This document shows, in pieces, positions 21,220 through 23,541 of a stretch of 23,541 bases of DNA. The notes under the pieces were generated by a model. That model saw only the letters and a list, made by a program, of their open reading frames with translations. It was not told where the DNA came from and searched no databases. Position 1 is the first letter of the stretch. Every line of letters begins with the position of its first letter. The position numbers and the translations under genes are program-made. This stretch comes from CAYFUF01 sp964346245 (lineage in GTDB: Bacteria; Bacillota; Clostridia; Tissierellales; Peptoniphilaceae): the NCBI GenBank assembly GCA_964346245.1, contig CAYFUF010000022.1, positions 1 to 23,541 of the forward strand. Direction: 5' to 3'.

Positions 21220-23262
21220 CTACTTAGTCTCGAGGTCTTTTTTCTTTTTTAGGAAGGTGACCAGCAAGACTCCACCTGCGCCAAGGCCTAGGACGGCAAG
21301 ATGTAGGATACCTTCATCTCCCGTCTTGGGTGCTTTTTCCTTGTTAGTGTTTGCCTTATCGTTGCTAGCACCTGTTGTCTTGGGATTTTCCGTTGAAGCA
21401 GAAGCCGTTCCAGTCGTCGTTGTTGACGAGCTCTCCTCTTCTGGTGGCAGACTCGTATCTTCCGAGCTCTCCTGACTGCTTTCTTGGCTGGCTTGTTTAT
21501 CCAAAGCGGCTAAAAGCTTAGCAACGCTCTCATCCACTTGCGCTTGGCTTGCCTCAAAATCCTTAGCAAAGGCAATCGCCTCTTCGTAAGCACCCAAGAC
21601 ATGATCTTCCGTCAATCGTCCCAGCATATTGGAATTGACCTTAGCGAGAAGAGCGGTCAAGGCTTCCTTATTGGCAGGCTCAATGAGGGATCCGTCCCAG
21701 CCATGGCCAATATCTTTCCCCCACTCGTAGAGGGAGAATTGCAGGCGGACAACATCGCCGTCAGCCAGCTCGTAGTCGGACATGCCCACCATGGGAGACT
21801 CGCCATTCACCGTAAACAACCAGCCGGATGTGGAAGTAAAGTCCATTGACCCCAACCACTCGTCCGGATTATCTTCAAAAGTTCCTGCAGCATCAGCGAT
21901 AAACTGAGGAGCTGTCGTCAAAGCTCCCTGGCTTGCAGGATCATAGAGTTCAGTAAAGAAGAAGTTCTCCTCGAAGCTACCTGCGTAGCGGACCCGGTCC
22001 GCACCGATGGCATCGACCATCGTCTCCGCCAAATTGGCGCCCTTAGGAATCTCCACCTCGATTGGGCTCATGTAGTAACCTTGACCCAAAGCAAACTTCT
22101 CCACAGCAATGACGATGGTCATCATCTCGTCCTGAGGCTCTTCAGAAGAATGATCAGGATTGCTTGGATTGCTTGGCTGCTCAGGTTGAAGGACCGCCTC
22201 CACATCGGTCATATCGTAGAGGCTGCTTTTGCCCGCTATAAAACGGCTGTAGGCAACGAGGGCCATACCGGCTTGATCCGTCGCCATCCCATTCACATTG
22301 GACATCGTCTTCATATGATAGAAGCCACCATCAGGAACCACATAGGTCAGCAGGGCAGACAGGACTGAATTGCCATTTTTCATCAAAGGCTCATAGGTCT
22401 TAGCGTCGATGCCAAGGGCAGATAGGGCCATAACCGTCTGTGCCAAACTCTGGGAATTAGAAGAGCCAAACTCCTCAAAATCTCCAGATTCATTCTGCTG
22501 GCTGGATAAATAGGTCAAAGCTTTGTCCACAGCAGTCTTCACCGCCTCATCACTATTATAGTAGGGGGCAAGTGCCTGCAGGGCCATAGCCGTCAAATCC
22601 ACCGATGGATAAGACGTCGATAAACCCCAAGCTCCGCTTGTCTGTTGCTGCTTCAAAATATCTTCCACCAAGGCCGGTCTAGTCGTCTGGGTTTTTCCCT
22701 CGCCAGCCGTCGGAATCTCATAAGCGCCCGAATCCAGCGCCAGCAGGGCAAAAATTGGTCCGTTGATGCCCTGCTTCTTCACATAAGTTAAATCGCTCAG
22801 CCCGTCCAGCAGGTTGATACCACCCACATCGGTCACATCGCGGCCAATCGCCGTCAATGCCAAGATTAAGCGGGAATACTCCGAGCTCTTGTAATAATCC
22901 AAGAGGCCTTCATTCCTAGGTTCCGCCACCGCTTTTTGGACAGCTGAGACCACCTTCTCATAGTAGCCGTCATAATATCCAGCCGCCACGGGATAGTCGC
23001 CCCTTGCTAAGGCAAGTACCGACCATTCTCCCGCACCTGATCCAAAAGCTGGTTCCCTCACCGTGTTGTAAATATAACTTAGTGTTTGGTCCAACACTTC
23101 CGAAACTTCCTCGGTCTCAAGCGGTTCACTCAATACGTCCAGCTCAGCAGAATCTTCACTCACCGGTTGTATTTCATCCAGCTCATCAGCCAAACTAACG
23201 CTTAAGTGGGGCGATAGCACCAACAAAAAAGCCAAAGCAACAGCCAACATCCTCTTTCTCAT
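21220..23262 (-). CDS. Wall-anchored protein with alpha-barrel-like and DUF4430 domains (transcobalamin/intrinsic factor-like)
   Basis: This is a 680-aa surface protein in five parts. A signal peptide (1-25, MRKRMLAVALAFLLVLSPHL) comes first. A helical domain (about 55-350) follows, with prenyltransferase/terpenoid-cyclase-like repeats such as SGAWGLSTSYPSVDLTAMAL and SGDFEEFGSSNSQSLAQTVM. Next are a DUF4430 domain (about 381-521, ending WLFTVNGESPMVGMSDYELA), a short helical FIVAR-like module (about 530-590) and a Ser/Thr/Glu stalk. The C-terminus is a sorting signal: APKTG (644-648), hydrophobic 652-671, KKKK tail. Animal intrinsic factor and transcobalamin have the same alpha-barrel then beta-domain order, so I infer corrinoid capture at the wall. 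Start ATG 23262 has GAGGAAG five bases before it. The open frame extends upstream to 23388 through the terminator and lacks a signal peptide, so it is not used. Confidence 0.86.
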   Translation of the reverse strand: MRKRMLAVALAFLLVLSPHLSVSLADELDEIQPVSEDSAELDVLSEPLETEEVSEVLDQTLSYIYNTVREPAFGSGAGEWSVLALARGDYPVAAGYYDGYYEKVVSAVQKAVAEPRNEGLLDYYKSSEYSRLILALTAIGRDVTDVGGINLLDGLSDLTYVKKQGINGPIFALLALDSGAYEIPTAGEGKTQTTRPALVEDILKQQQTSGAWGLSTSYPSVDLTAMALQALAPYYNSDEAVKTAVDKALTYLSSQQNESGDFEEFGSSNSQSLAQTVMALSALGIDAKTYEPLMKNGNSVLSALLTYVVPDGGFYHMKTMSNVNGMATDQAGMALVAYSRFIAGKSSLYDMTDVEAVLQPEQPSNPSNPDHSSEEPQDEMMTIVIAVEKFALGQGYYMSPIEVEIPKGANLAETMVDAIGADRVRYAGSFEENFFFTELYDPASQGALTTAPQFIADAAGTFEDNPDEWLGSMDFTSTSGWLFTVNGESPMVGMSDYELADGDVVRLQFSLYEWGKDIGHGWDGSLIEPANKEALTALLAKVNSNMLGRLTEDHVLGAYEEAIAFAKDFEASQAQVDESVAKLLAALDKQASQESSQESSEDTSLPPEEESSSTTTTGTASASTENPKTTGASNDKANTNKEKAPKTGDEGILHLAVLGLGAGGVLLVTFLKKKKDLETK

Positions 23263-23287
23263 TTTTACTTCCTCTCGTTTCGTCGTC

Positions 23288-23330
23288 CAAAATAGAAAAC
23301 GCCTGTTCCTCCAAAGAAAAAACAGGCGTG
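23288..23330 (-). terminator. Riboswitch expression platform: intrinsic terminator
   Basis: On the minus strand ACGCCTGTT (23329-23321) pairs with AACAGGCGT (23307-23299), followed by TTTTCTATTTT. It sits between the aptamer and the ATG, so it is the likely switch: cobalamin bound, stem formed, transcription stopped. I did not establish the alternative antiterminator pairing. Confidence 0.82.
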
Positions 23331-23390
23331 AACGAATACTATCTCGAACCACAATGGCAACTATTTTTCTACGGAAAATAAGTAGCACAA

Positions 23391-23530
23391 TCGTTAGGGC
23401 GCATATTCTGACTTAGTTTCATCGCTTACCCGCCTTCCCGCTTTCGCAGTGGCATCTTGGGCTCGCTCCACATTACAGCAACCGGATTGTGCAGGACTTG
23501 CACCTGCTTCCGCGCTTACCAACGAGGCTA
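23391..23530 (-). promoter_or_regulatory. Cobalamin riboswitch aptamer
   Basis: Read on the minus strand, the segment has the ordered landmarks of a cobalamin aptamer: GGAAGCAGGTGCAAGTCCTG, then GGTTGCTGTAAT, then ATGCCACTG, GCGGGAAGGCGGG, and AAGTCAGAATATGCGCC (B12-box position). TCGTTGG near its 5' end pairs with CCTAACGA (23391-23398) as P1, closing the fold. It lies about 130 bases before the start codon, with a terminator between. The operon promoter would be outside the window to the right. Confidence 0.92.
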
Positions 23531-23541
23531 TTTAATTGTTT

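Noticed and set aside
23263..23388. N-terminal extension of the wall protein
   Set aside because: It would run through the riboswitch terminator and hide the signal peptide. The inner ATG has a good ribosome site.

Overview
The window looks like chromosome of a Gram-positive Firmicute of the Lactobacillales type, perhaps near Aerococcaceae or Carnobacteriaceae. The evidence is strong AGGAGG ribosome sites, a sortase-anchored wall protein, a DUF951 gene and ECF transporter genes. The genus is a guess. Most genes are of moderate GC, but about 3920-7340 is visibly AT-richer and carries a broken gene, a tRNA, an AAA/DUF4143 ATPase and a beheaded Fic gene. It reads as an acquired or decaying accessory patch between two convergent terminators.

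Layout: (1) 87-362, a 142-bp tandem duplication of a highly structured hairpin element. (2) 380-2839, a minus-strand XRE repressor and ImmA/IrrE protease diverging from a plus-strand Y-family polymerase, with three evenly spaced 13-bp operator palindromes between them. This suggests a protease-derepressed mutagenic repair module. (3) 2955-3875, a PfkB-fold protein that has lost its catalytic motifs. (4) 3920-7340, the AT-rich patch: acyltransferase pseudogene, tRNA-Gly(CCC), four 23-bp iterons, DUF4143 ATPase, truncated Fic. (5) 7383-12354, housekeeping envelope genes on the minus strand: DUF951, MscS, an unknown membrane-anchored protein, CNNM/HlyC and UppP. (6) 12357-16792, a TtcA-like enzyme, a PPC/DUF296 protein, and TrkH and TrkA potassium uptake. 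(7) 16909-23530, a complete cobalamin-riboswitch-controlled uptake operon.

Region 7 is the most exciting. From 5' to 3' on the minus strand it holds a cobalamin riboswitch with a terminator platform, then a wall-anchored protein built as an alpha-helical barrel-like domain followed by a DUF4430 (transcobalamin C-terminal-like) domain. Next come a readthrough terminator, a membrane-anchored protein with a second DUF4430 domain, an EcfT subunit, and a single polypeptide fusing two ABC ATPases to an ECF substrate-binding S component. The wall protein has the same two-domain order as animal intrinsic factor and transcobalamin. I infer a capture-relay-import chain for corrinoids: wall protein, membrane DUF4430 protein, then a dedicated ECF importer.
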